Positions 51,288 through 60,433 of a DNA stretch of 64,000 nt are shown piece after piece. Positions within the stretch are counted from its first letter, which is position 1, and each line of letters begins with the position of its first letter. The stretch lies in NCBI RefSeq assembly GCF_032595355.1, contig NZ_JASMWN010000005.1:62001-126000 (forward strand), written 5' to 3'. A program made the position numbers and the translations under genes. Below the pieces are notes generated by a model. It was not told where the DNA came from. It ran no database searches and saw nothing but the letters and a program-made list of their open reading frames with translations. This DNA comes from Sedimentitalea todarodis. Lineage in GTDB: Bacteria; Pseudomonadota; Alphaproteobacteria; Rhodobacterales; Rhodobacteraceae.

Positions 51288-52223
51288 GTGACCGATACAT
51301 CCTCATCCTTTGCGCCCGGCGATCTTGAGGCCGAAGCACAGCGTCAGGACAACAAACGGCGTTGGCTGCTGTCTCTGCCCGCTCTGGTGATCATCGTCTG
51401 CGCCGCGACTGGCCCGCTTATGGTGATGGTGGTCTATTCGTTTCTGGCACCCGGCGACTATGGCAACGTGAAATGGGAGTTCTCGACGGACGGCTGGGTC
51501 GGCATTTTCCTGCAACGCGACATTTTCGATGACACGCTGATGTGGGCGGATGCGCATCTGTCGATCTTCTGGCGCAGCCTGTCGCTGTCGATGATCACCA
51601 CGGTCATGACCCTGATTTTCGGAGTGCCGACAGCGTGGTTCATCGCGACGCAACCGCCGGGCAAGCGCGAGTTCTGGCTGTTTCTGATCACCGTGCCGTT
51701 CTGGACCAACCTTCTGGTGCGCACGATTGCCATTCAGGAACTGTTGCGCGCCGAGGGCGTGTTCAACAATGTCCTCATATTCGTCGGCGTTATCGACGCG
51801 CCCATACAGCTGATGTTCACCAATTTCGCCATCGCGTTCGGCATGACCTATGTGTACCTGCCGTTGATGGTGCTGCCGGTCTATGCCGCCGTGGACAAGC
51901 TGGATTTCCGCCTCGTCGAGGCAGCGCATGATCTCTACGCGGGGCGCTGGACCGCGTTTCGGCGGGTGATCCTGCCACTCATCAAGCCGGGGATCATCGC
52001 CGGATCGATCCTCGTGTTCATCCCCTCGCTGGGGGCCTACGTGACGCCACGGGTTCTGGGGGGCGGCAAGAACCTGATGTTTGGCAACCTGATTGAGTTG
52101 CAGTTTGGTGCCGGGCGAAACTGGCCCCTCGGTGCGGCGCTGTCACTGGTGCTGATGGCGGCGGTGATGATATCGCTGATCTGGTATGTACGCGTCACAT
52201 CGCGGGAGCAGGCCGATGGCTGA
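51288..52223 (+). CDS. potB: Polyamine-type ABC transporter permease (PotB-like)
   Basis: A 311-residue permease with six spans and the coupling-loop phrase EAAHDLYAGRWTAFRRVILPLIKPG (the EAA motif). Overlaps the next permease by eight bases. GTG/ATG choice: the frame is used from 51288. Confidence 0.9.
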   Translation: MTDTSSSFAPGDLEAEAQRQDNKRRWLLSLPALVIIVCAATGPLMVMVVYSFLAPGDYGNVKWEFSTDGWVGIFLQRDIFDDTLMWADAHLSIFWRSLSLSMITTVMTLIFGVPTAWFIATQPPGKREFWLFLITVPFWTNLLVRTIAIQELLRAEGVFNNVLIFVGVIDAPIQLMFTNFAIAFGMTYVYLPLMVLPVYAAVDKLDFRLVEAAHDLYAGRWTAFRRVILPLIKPGIIAGSILVFIPSLGAYVTPRVLGGGKNLMFGNLIELQFGAGRNWPLGAALSLVLMAAVMISLIWYVRVTSREQADG

Positions 52224-53049
52224 ACCCACCGAAAGCGCGCCAAAATCCAAGGCCCGCGGCTACTCCGTGCGCACCCTGCCCGGCTTTTCCATCGTCCCAC
52301 TGTTCACCTTTGTCGTGCTCTATGCGCCGATCATGATTCTCGTCACCTTTTCGTTCAACGCGGGAACGTCGCTGGCGATCTGGGGAGGGTTTTCGCTGCG
52401 CTGGTATCAGCGCGCGATCGCCAATGAACAGGTGCAGGATGCAGCGCTACGCTCGCTCTATCTTGCGACGGCGGCGGCATCGATCGGAACCATCGCCGCA
52501 ACGATGGCGGCGCTGGCCACCACGCGGGTCCGGCGGTTTCCCGGACGTACCATGATCTATGCGCTGATCAACCAACCGTTGATGGTGCCGGAAATCGTGA
52601 CCGCCGTGGCGTTGTTGATCGTATTTGCCGCGGTAAAGGTCTGGACCGGGCACACCAGCATGATCTACCTGATCGTGGCCCATACTGCCTTTTGCGTGCC
52701 CTTTGCCTATCTGCCGATCCGCGCGCGGCTTGAAACCATGGACACCTCGCTCGAGGCGGCGGCGGCCGATCTCTACGCCTCTCGGTGGCAGGTGTTCCGC
52801 CGTGTGACTCTGCCGCTGATGTGGCCGGGAATCGTGGCCGGGCTGATGCTCGCCTTTGTGATCTCGCTGGACGACGTGGTGATCACCGAGTTTGTCAAAT
52901 CCGCCGGGCAGGACACCCTGCCGACCTATATGTTGGGACAGCTCCGGCGCGTCGTGACACCCGAAATCAATGCCATTTCGACCGCGATCCTGGTCGCGGG
53001 CGCAACCCTGGTCAGCCTGTTCTTCCTACTCACGATGAGAAAACGCTGA
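52216..53049 (+). CDS. potC: Polyamine-type ABC transporter permease (PotC-like)
   Basis: A 277-residue permease with six spans and the EAA motif EAAAADLYASRWQVFRRVTLP. ATG 52216 follows GGGAGCAGG and overlaps the PotB stop by eight bases; the 10 extra codons upstream are not needed. Confidence 0.9.
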   Translation: MAEPTESAPKSKARGYSVRTLPGFSIVPLFTFVVLYAPIMILVTFSFNAGTSLAIWGGFSLRWYQRAIANEQVQDAALRSLYLATAAASIGTIAATMAALATTRVRRFPGRTMIYALINQPLMVPEIVTAVALLIVFAAVKVWTGHTSMIYLIVAHTAFCVPFAYLPIRARLETMDTSLEAAAADLYASRWQVFRRVTLPLMWPGIVAGLMLAFVISLDDVVITEFVKSAGQDTLPTYMLGQLRRVVTPEINAISTAILVAGATLVSLFFLLTMRKR

Positions 53050-53111
53050 CCGACGCAAACCCGGTCGCAACGAACCGGGATCAGAAACCTGACCACCAAC
53101 AAGGAGTACAC

Positions 53112-54135
53112 ATGATGAAACACCTGCTCTCTGCCGCTTCGGCGCTTGCGTTACTTGCGACAGGCGCCGCTGCGCAAGAACTGAACATCTACAACTGGGG
53201 CAACTACACCAACCCCAAGCTGATCGAGAAATTCGAAGCCGAGACCGGTATCAAGGTCACGATCACCGACTTTGACAGCAACGATACCGCGTTGGCCAAG
53301 GTCAAGGCCGGTGGCCACGGATTTGATATCGTCGTGCCCACACACCTATGTCCCGATCTGGATCGGCGAGGACCTGTTGCTGGAGAGCCGACCGGACGAG
53401 ATGGAGAATTTCAAGAACATGGACCCGGTCTGGGTTGATGTGAATTGGGATCCCGGCCGCCATTATACCGTGCCGTGGCAGTGGGGCACCACCGGCGTCG
53501 TGGTGAACACCAAGTACTATGACGGTGATATCAATACCTCCAGTATTTTCCTGGATCCGCCCGAAGAACTGGTCGGAAAGATCAACGTGGTTCCCGAGAT
53601 GGGCGACGTGATGGCGTTGGCGATCATGTATCATGGTGGCGAGCCATGCACCGGCGACAAGGACGTGCTCAAGAAAGTGCGCGATACGTTGGTCGAAGCC
53701 AAAAAGTCCTGGCTCGGCATGGACTATGGCAATCTCGAGAAGTTTGCCAAAGAGGATCTCTGGGCGGGGGTAAACTGGAACGGATCAACCTTCCGGATGC
53801 GCCTTCAGAACGAGAATATCGCCTATGGCTATCCCAAAGAGGGGTATCCGATCTGGATGGATTCCGTTGCGGTGCTGAAGGATGCGCAGAACGTCGACGA
53901 GGCCAGGGCGTTCCAGAATTTCATCATGGAACCGGAAAACGCGGCGCTGATCTCGGAATTCGCGCGCTATGCCAACGGGATCACGGGCTCGGAGGCGTTC
54001 ATGCCCGAAGAGATGAAAACCGCACCGGAAATCGTCATCCCGGAAGAGTTGAAGAGCGTGGGCGTGTTCAACGAGACCTGTCCGCCCGAAGTGCAGTCGA
54101 TCTATACACGCATCTGGACCGACCTTCAGAAGTGA
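53112..54135 (+). pseudogene. potD: Polyamine-type ABC transporter binding protein with frameshift
   Basis: A spermidine/putrescine-type periplasmic binding protein split by one extra base. The first part (ATG 53112 after AAGGAGTACAC, signal peptide ending TGAAAQ, then LNIYNWGNYTNPKLIEKFEAE) stays open to 53438, but the family sequence leaves that frame after GFDIVVPT. It resumes in the next frame with YVPIWIGEDLLLESRPDE, and from there to the stop at 54135 the alignment is continuous. Dropping one C at 53345-53346 restores a frame of about 340 residues. So the break may be a recent mutation, an assembly error or a real loss. Confidence 0.85.
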
Positions 54136-54143
54136 CCATCATA

Positions 54144-54170
54144 TCGGGGCCGCGTTCCGCGCGGCCCCGA
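54144..54170 (+). other. GC hairpin after the binding-protein gene
   Basis: TCGGGGCCGCG (54144-54154) and CGCGGCCCCGA (54160-54170) pair over 11 bases with a five-base loop, eight bases after the potD stop. No T run follows. Same kind of element as after matP. Confidence 0.55.
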
Positions 54171-54196
54171 CCATTCGATGCACGGCGGAGCGCACG

Positions 54197-55621
54197 ATGT
54201 CTGATGATCTGATCTATATGCCGGCAACCGAGGCATTGGCGCGATTTAGGGCAAAGTCCCTGTCACCGGTCGAGCTACTGTCGGCTCAAATCGCGCGCGC
54301 GCATGCGCAGAGCGAGACGCTGAACGCCTTTACCTATACCTATTTCGACGAGGCGATGCAGATCGCGCGCGACTCCGAAGCACGCTGGGCCGCAGGCGAA
54401 CCGATGGGCTGTCTTGATGGGCTGCCGGTGGCGATCAAGGACGAAAGCCATATTGCAGGGAAGCCAACCAGCTACGGATCGCTGGTGACGAAGGATTTCG
54501 TGCCGGAAGAGACCTCTGCCAACAACGAACGCATCTTGCGCGAAGGGGCCATCGTACACGCGCGCACAGCGACACCCGAGTTTTCCAGCGCAGTGGTCAC
54601 CTGGTCGCGACTGTGGGGCGTCACCCGCAATCCGTGGAACCCTGAGTTTACACCCGGCGGGTCTTCAGGCGGCGCGGCGGCGGCATTGGCGGCGGGCATG
54701 ACGACGCTGGCCACCGGGTCCGACATCGGCGGCTCGATCCGGGTGCCGGCCTCTTGCTGTGGGCTGGTCGGCTACAAGCCGCCTTACGGGCGCAATCCCG
54801 ACGACACGCCGTTCAACCTTGACTACTATTGTCACACCGGCCCACTGGCGCGCAGCGTTCAGGATACCATCCTGCTGCAGAACGTAATGAGCGGCCCTGA
54901 CCCGCGCGACATCGCCTCTCTCTATCCCAAGCTGACACTGCCAACGGCGTATCCGGACCTCACCGGCTGGCGCATCGCGTTGTCGATGGATCTTGGCAGT
55001 TTCGTGATCAGTGAGGAGGTGCGACGCAATACGCTGGCAGCAGTGGAGGTGTTTCGAGGGCTGGGCGCAGCCGTAGAGAACGTGGATCTGGGCTGGGGAT
55101 CCGAGGTTCAGGAGGCATGCCACACCCATCTCGGCCATATCTTTGGCGGGGAACTGACGCAACTTCTGGACGAACACGCCGATGATCTGACCAGCTATGT
55201 GCGCGAGCTTGCCGAAAATGCGGGACAGTCCAGAGGGCGCGATCTGGTGCAGTCGATGGAGATTGCCGGGGCGGCCTACAAGACGCTTGGTCCGATGCTG
55301 GAAGATTTTGACGTGCTGATCTGTCCGACGACGGCGCTGCCCGGTGTCCCTGCGGATTTTGACTCGACGACGGACAGCCTTGACGTTGACGGTACGTCGA
55401 TCGGAACAACGCTGGAATGGGTGCTGACCACACCCTTCAACATGCTGAGCCGCTGCCCGGTGATCTCTGTTCCATCAGGGTTTGGCGGCAATGGGGTGCC
55501 CACCGGCATACAGATCGTCGCGCCGACCTATCGCGACCCGATTGCCTTTCAGGCGGCCGTTGCCTACGAGAAAGCAGTCGGTGGCTGGTTTGGTGCAGCC
55601 GCAACGCGACCCAGCCTGTAG
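54197..55621 (+). CDS. Amidase signature family protein
   Basis: A 474-residue amidase. Triad: Lys in LPVAIKDESH, Ser pair in TPGGSSGGAAAALAAG, nucleophile in GSDIGGSIRVPA. It lies behind the ABC transporter genes on the same strand, so it may hydrolyse an amide brought in by that importer. The exact substrate cannot be told from the sequence. Confidence 0.9.
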   Translation: MSDDLIYMPATEALARFRAKSLSPVELLSAQIARAHAQSETLNAFTYTYFDEAMQIARDSEARWAAGEPMGCLDGLPVAIKDESHIAGKPTSYGSLVTKDFVPEETSANNERILREGAIVHARTATPEFSSAVVTWSRLWGVTRNPWNPEFTPGGSSGGAAAALAAGMTTLATGSDIGGSIRVPASCCGLVGYKPPYGRNPDDTPFNLDYYCHTGPLARSVQDTILLQNVMSGPDPRDIASLYPKLTLPTAYPDLTGWRIALSMDLGSFVISEEVRRNTLAAVEVFRGLGAAVENVDLGWGSEVQEACHTHLGHIFGGELTQLLDEHADDLTSYVRELAENAGQSRGRDLVQSMEIAGAAYKTLGPMLEDFDVLICPTTALPGVPADFDSTTDSLDVDGTSIGTTLEWVLTTPFNMLSRCPVISVPSGFGGNGVPTGIQIVAPTYRDPIAFQAAVAYEKAVGGWFGAAATRPSL

Positions 55622-55720
55622 GTCTTTTGGCGTTAACCTGGAAACACCTTACGCTGCCTGAAATCATAGATTTCTGTGCGTAACGTGATACCAGATGATC
55701 CAGGTCAAACGCGAAACGCT

Positions 55721-56473
55721 CTAGCAGGTATAGTTCAGCCCAAGCCGCCCGCCGTCGACATAGATGGTTTCGCCGGTGATATAGCTGGCCTTGGGGCTTG
55801 CCAGAAACGCCACGGTATCACCGATTTCGCGCGCCTCGCCGAGACGGCGCAGCGGCGTGCGCGACAAGGCGGTCTCCAGAGCATCTGGACTGGCGTTAAT
55901 GCCAGCCATCATCGCCGTATCAATCGAACCGGGACCGACCGCGTTCACCCGGATACCATGTGGCGCCAGCGCCAGAGACGCCGCCTTGGTCAACTGCATC
56001 ACGCCGCCTTTTGAGGCGCAATAGCCCGCAATTTTCGGAATCGCGACAACCGCGTTGATAGAGGACATATTGACAATCGCACCGCGAATACCCTGCGCGA
56101 CCATGGTGCGCGCGGCCCGTTGCGTGGCCTGAAACACCGCGACCAGATTGATGTCGATCACCTTGCGGAAATCCTCCAGCGACATGTCGAGAAAGTCTTC
56201 CGAGATTGCGACACCGGCATTGTTGACGAGAACAGAGACCGGCCCGACCTCGGCTTCGATCCGATCAAACAACGCCGCCACCTGTGCTGGGTCGGCCATA
56301 TCCACGGCCATTCCGACCGCATCATCGCCAAGGTTCTGCGCCGCCGCCTCAACAGCTTCCGCCTGGATGTCGGCGAGCACGACCCGTGCCCCGTCCGCCG
56401 CCAGCGCTTGTGCACAGGCGAGGCCAATCCCCTGTGCGCCACCGGTCACCAATGCAATGGGTCTGTCAGTCAT
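55721..56473 (-). CDS. SDR family oxidoreductase
   Basis: A 250-residue classical SDR. NAD(P) loop VTGGAQGIGLACA, NNAG in VLVNNAGVAI, Ser in VNMSSINAV and YxxxK in GYCASKGGV, ending VDGGRLGLNYTC. The Asp at the end of the second strand (LADIQ) suggests NAD preference. Orientation is opposite to the amidase, so it is a separate unit. Confidence 0.93.
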   Translation of the reverse strand: MTDRPIALVTGGAQGIGLACAQALAADGARVVLADIQAEAVEAAAQNLGDDAVGMAVDMADPAQVAALFDRIEAEVGPVSVLVNNAGVAISEDFLDMSLEDFRKVIDINLVAVFQATQRAARTMVAQGIRGAIVNMSSINAVVAIPKIAGYCASKGGVMQLTKAASLALAPHGIRVNAVGPGSIDTAMMAGINASPDALETALSRTPLRRLGEAREIGDTVAFLASPKASYITGETIYVDGGRLGLNYTC

Positions 56474-56574
56474 CTCGCGTCTTCCTTTGATCGGCCTTGA
56501 TTGATCCGACCTTGATTTGGTTGGGCGATCAGGTCAATCAACAACAGGCCCTGATTGAAAAAGAGAGAGACCCC

Positions 56575-56985
56575 ATGCCAGAATTGAAGACATCCGTCGC
56601 CGAAATGGTGGCCAAGGCGCGCGACCGCATTCGCGAAATCGAAACGCCCGATGCCATCGCGATGATGGATGATCCCAACGTGGTGATTGTCGATATTCGG
56701 GATGTTCGAGAGCGACAGCGCAGCGGCTTTATCCCCGGCAGCTTTCATTGCCCGCGCGGGATGCTGGAATTCTGGGTCGACCCGGCAAGTCCCTATTTCA
56801 AGGACATCTTCGGTCAGGACAAGCAGTTCGTGTTTCACTGTGCCTCGGGCTGGCGGTCGGCGCTGTCCGTGGCCACGTTGCAGGACATGGGGTTTGAAGC
56901 GGCGCATCTGAAAGAGGGGTTTTCGACCTGGGAGAAACAGGGCGGCCCGATTGAATTCCCTGCTCCGAAATCATCTTCGGAATAA
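56575..56985 (+). CDS. Rhodanese-like sulfurtransferase
   Basis: A 136-residue single-domain rhodanese. The catalytic cysteine loop is HCASGWRSAL, the N-terminal substrate-facing strand contains VVIVDIRDVRERQRSGFIPG. It begins at ATG 56575 behind AAGAGAGAGA, although the frame extends 26 codons upstream. It probably moves sulfane sulfur or detoxifies cyanide-like compounds. Confidence 0.9.
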   Translation: MPELKTSVAEMVAKARDRIREIETPDAIAMMDDPNVVIVDIRDVRERQRSGFIPGSFHCPRGMLEFWVDPASPYFKDIFGQDKQFVFHCASGWRSALSVATLQDMGFEAAHLKEGFSTWEKQGGPIEFPAPKSSSE

Positions 56986-57001
56986 TCGGGAGCTCCGCTC
57001 C

Positions 57002-57736
57002 CTATTCGTCGCCGTCCCCTGATTGCGGGCGCAAAGAGGCGGCGGATTGGTTGAACAGCACGTTGTTGTTATCGACCCGATGACGCCCACGATTCTGATC
57101 TGACTTGTTCAGGTCGATCGCGCGCTGCACCGCCGGGCGCGATTTGATCCGGGCACGCCAGTCGGCAACCTTGGGAAAGCTTTCCAGCGACGCGCCGAGG
57201 GGTTTGGCGATGAACGCCCAGGGAAAAATCAGCATATCGGCAATCGAGTAGTCGTCGAGGATCCAGTCGCGGTCGGTCAGACGGTTTTCCAACACTCCGA
57301 GGTTGCGGTCATATTCGCCGAGATACCGATTGAAGCCATAGTCTTTCTGATCGTCCGGCGCATAGTTGCAAAAATGGCTAAGCTGGCCACCCATGGGCCC
57401 TTGGTTGCCGACCTGCCAGAACAGCCATTCCATCATGTCCTTGCGCGTGCGCAGGTTGCTGGCGTCCGGAAGGAACTGTCCGGTTTTTTCAGCGAGGTAG
57501 AGCAGGATAGCGCCGGACTCGAACACCGGAACCGGCCCCGCGCCCCACTCCGGAGCCGGTTCGTGGTCGAGGATGGCCGGGATCTTGGCGTTGGGGCTGA
57601 TCGCGAGGAAGTCGGGGGCGAACTGGTCGCCCTCTGAAAGGCGCAGCAGGTTGGGACGATAGTCGATCCCGCATTCCTCGAGCATGATCGCGGCCTTCCA
57701 GCCGTTTGGAGTTGGGGCATAATAGAGGTCGATCAT
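57002..57736 (-). CDS. Glutathione S-transferase
   Basis: A 244-residue GST with thioredoxin-like N-terminus (YYAPTPNGWKAAIMLEECG), the cis-Pro region NAKIPAILDH and ESGAILLYLAEK, then an all-helical domain ending with KSRPAVQRAID. Length and pattern resemble YghU/Ure2p-like enzymes. Overlaps the CoA-transferase gene by four bases. Confidence 0.92.
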   Translation of the reverse strand: MIDLYYAPTPNGWKAAIMLEECGIDYRPNLLRLSEGDQFAPDFLAISPNAKIPAILDHEPAPEWGAGPVPVFESGAILLYLAEKTGQFLPDASNLRTRKDMMEWLFWQVGNQGPMGGQLSHFCNYAPDDQKDYGFNRYLGEYDRNLGVLENRLTDRDWILDDYSIADMLIFPWAFIAKPLGASLESFPKVADWRARIKSRPAVQRAIDLNKSDQNRGRHRVDNNNVLFNQSAASLRPQSGDGDE

Positions 57737-58941
57737 GTCTCGCTGTCCTGTGCTTCGGTGGAGACGCCCCCGGCAATCCAGGCGTCAATCGTGGCGGCGT
57801 CATAGCCCGCGTCGCCAAGCACGGCGCGGGTATCCTCGCCAAGACGGCGCGCGGGTTCAGGCGGATCAAGCGGGGTAGCAGAGAACTGCGCCGGGGGGCG
57901 GGCCTGTCGCAGCCGGCCGGCCTGGGGATGCTCGGTTTCGATCACGGCGCGGTTGGCGATGACCTGTGGATGATCATACATCTCACGCCGGGACAGCACC
58001 GGGGCGCAGGGTACATCATGGGCGGGCAGGCGCCGCATCCAATTGGCTGTGGTATCACACAGTAGCGCCTCTTGCGTCAGCGCCAGTCGAGCGGGCTTGT
58101 TGATCTCACGCGCCGCGACCGTGGCGAAACGCAGATCGGTCAGCCAGTCGGGACGATCGACAGCAGCGCAGAGACCGGCCCATGTGCTGTCGGTATGGGC
58201 CGATACCGCCATCCAGCCATCGGCGGTTTCATAGATCAGTTCAACATAGCTCTGCGCCTGATCGCTCTTTTCCTCGGGGGTCTCATCGCCGACAAACGTG
58301 TAGCCGGCCATGTCCGAACTCCACAGGAAGGCGACCATCGTGTCGAGCATTGACAGGCGCACATGGGTGCCCTCACCGCTGCGTTGGCGGGCAAACAACG
58401 CGGCGGTGATGGCCTGGCTGGCCTGAAGCGCCGTCACCTTGTCGGGCACGATGGTCCGCACGAGGCGCGGGCGCGTGCCGCCACCTTGGACACTGGCCAG
58501 ACCCGAGAGCGCCTGGATCAGAGGGTCATAGACCGGTTTCGGCGCCCAGTCTCCTTCAAAGCCGAATCCCGCGATCGAGGCATAAACGATGTCTGGCCGC
58601 GCGTCGCGGACCGCAGCTTCGCCAAGGCCAATGCGTTCGGCGACTCCGGGGCGGAAGTTCTGGATGAACACATCGGCGGTCTCGCAGAGCTTCAGCGCCG
58701 CCTTCACCCCGCGCGGATCCTTGAGGTTCAGCGTGACCGAGCGTTTGCCCCTGTTGTTGTTCAGGAAGGACGCGGCAAAGCCGCCGCGCCTGTCGGCCAC
58801 CTGCCGACTGTGATCGCCGCCGGCCGGATGCTCGATCTTGATCACCTCGGCCCCCTGATCGGCAAGCGTCATCGTCGCCAGCGGGCCCGAGATCATCGTG
58901 GTGAGGTCGACAACGCGTACGCCGTCAAGTGGCCCTGCCAT
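57733..58941 (-). CDS. CaiB/BaiF-type CoA-transferase
   Basis: A 402-residue family III CoA-transferase. The catalytic aspartate lies in PVYDPLIQALSGLAS (as in formyl-CoA transferase), with the N-terminal phrase VVDLTTMISGPLATMTLADQGA and FIQNFRPGVAERIG. It exchanges CoA between acids, for example succinyl-CoA or formyl-CoA donors; the natural acid is unknown. ATG 58941 follows AGGGGCAGAGC; 17 upstream codons are open but unneeded. It overlaps the aminotransferase only if the longer start is used. Confidence 0.92.
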   Translation of the reverse strand: MAGPLDGVRVVDLTTMISGPLATMTLADQGAEVIKIEHPAGGDHSRQVADRRGGFAASFLNNNRGKRSVTLNLKDPRGVKAALKLCETADVFIQNFRPGVAERIGLGEAAVRDARPDIVYASIAGFGFEGDWAPKPVYDPLIQALSGLASVQGGGTRPRLVRTIVPDKVTALQASQAITAALFARQRSGEGTHVRLSMLDTMVAFLWSSDMAGYTFVGDETPEEKSDQAQSYVELIYETADGWMAVSAHTDSTWAGLCAAVDRPDWLTDLRFATVAAREINKPARLALTQEALLCDTTANWMRRLPAHDVPCAPVLSRREMYDHPQVIANRAVIETEHPQAGRLRQARPPAQFSATPLDPPEPARRLGEDTRAVLGDAGYDAATIDAWIAGGVSTEAQDSET

Positions 58942-58957
58942 GCTCTGCCCCTGCCCT

Positions 58958-60334
58958 TCAGACCGCGATATCAAAGGCTTTGGCGGTTTCATCCAGCGAC
59001 TTGCGCAATGCGCCGATGAGCCCGTCGATATCGGCGCGGTTGACGATCATTGGCGGGCAGAAGGCCAGCGCATCGACCATCGGGCGAGAGATCACACCAT
59101 GTGCAAACAGCCGGTCGGCGGCGTATTTGCCAAGCTGGCCCGGTTTCTCTGCGGCGGTTTTTTCCTGTTTGTCGAGCACCAGTTCCATCGCCGCCAAAAG
59201 TCCGACACCGCGCACTTCGCCAACGAGCGGGTGATCCCGGAAACTGTTCAGGTGTTCCCGCAGGTAGGCACCGACCTCGGCGGCATTGGCGACAAGGTCG
59301 CGTTCCTCTATGATCTTGAGGTTTTCGAGCGCAATCGCGGCACCGGTCGGATGCCCCGCGCCGGTAAAGCCGTGGCCCAGCACGCCGATACGATTTGATT
59401 CATCCGCCAATGGTTCGAACACCTTGTCGTTGATCATGAAGGCCGAGAATGGGAAATAGCTCGACGTGATCTGTTTGGACATGACCATCACGTCGGGCTG
59501 CATGTCAAAGGTCTGCGAACCGAACATCTGCCCCGTGCGACCGAACCCACAGATCACCTCGTCCGCGACCAGCAGGATATCGTATTTTCGCAGCACCGCC
59601 TGAATCTTGGCCCAATAGGTTTCCGGCGGCACCACGATACCGCCCGCGCCCATCACCGGTTCTGCGATGAACGCCATGACCGTTTCCGGACCCTCTGCCT
59701 CGATCATCTCTTCCAGTTCGGTCGCAAGACGGGTGGCAAAGTCTTCCTCGCTCTCGCCGTCATGCGCGTCGCGATAGTGATGCGGGCAGCCGGTGTGCAG
59801 CACGTTGGCAATCGGCAAGTCGAACGAGGTGTGGTTGATTGGCAGCCCTGTCATGCTGGCCGAGGCGATGGTGACGCCATGATAGCCACGCAGGCGGCTG
59901 ATGATCTTCTTGCGTTGTGGTTTCCCCATGGCATTGGAGCGATACCAGAGCAGTTTCAGCACCGAGTCGTTGGCCTCGGAACCGGAATTGGTGAAGAACA
60001 CCTTGCTCATCGGTACCGGCGCGAGCCGTATCAACTTTTCCGCAAGATCGATCGCCGGACCGTGCGACCGTCCGCCAAAGGTATGGTAGAAGGGCAGCTT
60101 CTCCATCTGCTTTGCAGCCGCCGCGGCGAGACGCGGTTCGTTGAAACCGACGCCGACGCTCCACAACCCGGCCATGCCCTCGAGATAGCGATTGCCACTG
60201 CTGTCGATGACATAGGCTCCGTCGCCGCGCTCGATGATCAGCGGTCCATCCTCCTGATGGCTCCGGGCATCGGTATAGCTGTGAATGTGATAGGCCACAT
60301 CGCGGGCTTCGGGCGAGTTGGGCTGAAAGGTCAT
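58958..60334 (-). CDS. Class III aminotransferase (putrescine/omega-amino acid type)
   Basis: A 458-residue PLP enzyme with the SpuC-like start RDVAYHIHSYTDARSHQEDG and GMAGLWSVGVGF. The PLP Asp is in LLVADEVICGFGRTG and the PLP Lys in MSKQITSSYFPF. Relatives transfer amino groups from putrescine, taurine or omega-amino acids to pyruvate, which fits a neighbouring polyamine-type transporter. ATG 60334 chosen; 16 upstream codons are open. Confidence 0.92.
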   Translation of the reverse strand: MTFQPNSPEARDVAYHIHSYTDARSHQEDGPLIIERGDGAYVIDSSGNRYLEGMAGLWSVGVGFNEPRLAAAAAKQMEKLPFYHTFGGRSHGPAIDLAEKLIRLAPVPMSKVFFTNSGSEANDSVLKLLWYRSNAMGKPQRKKIISRLRGYHGVTIASASMTGLPINHTSFDLPIANVLHTGCPHHYRDAHDGESEEDFATRLATELEEMIEAEGPETVMAFIAEPVMGAGGIVVPPETYWAKIQAVLRKYDILLVADEVICGFGRTGQMFGSQTFDMQPDVMVMSKQITSSYFPFSAFMINDKVFEPLADESNRIGVLGHGFTGAGHPTGAAIALENLKIIEERDLVANAAEVGAYLREHLNSFRDHPLVGEVRGVGLLAAMELVLDKQEKTAAEKPGQLGKYAADRLFAHGVISRPMVDALAFCPPMIVNRADIDGLIGALRKSLDETAKAFDIAV

Positions 60335-60433
60335 GGCGGGCGTCTTTCCTTGGGTCGCAAAGCAATTGGCAACACCATGCACGGCAAGCCCCCCGGACGC
60401 CAGCCCCGGATCATGCGGCTGCCTGCACCAGGG

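Noticed and set aside
53272..53350. Independent start of a second binding protein gene
   Set aside because: The frame upstream of YVPIWIGE has no ribosome site or signal peptide; the two frames are parts of one gene.
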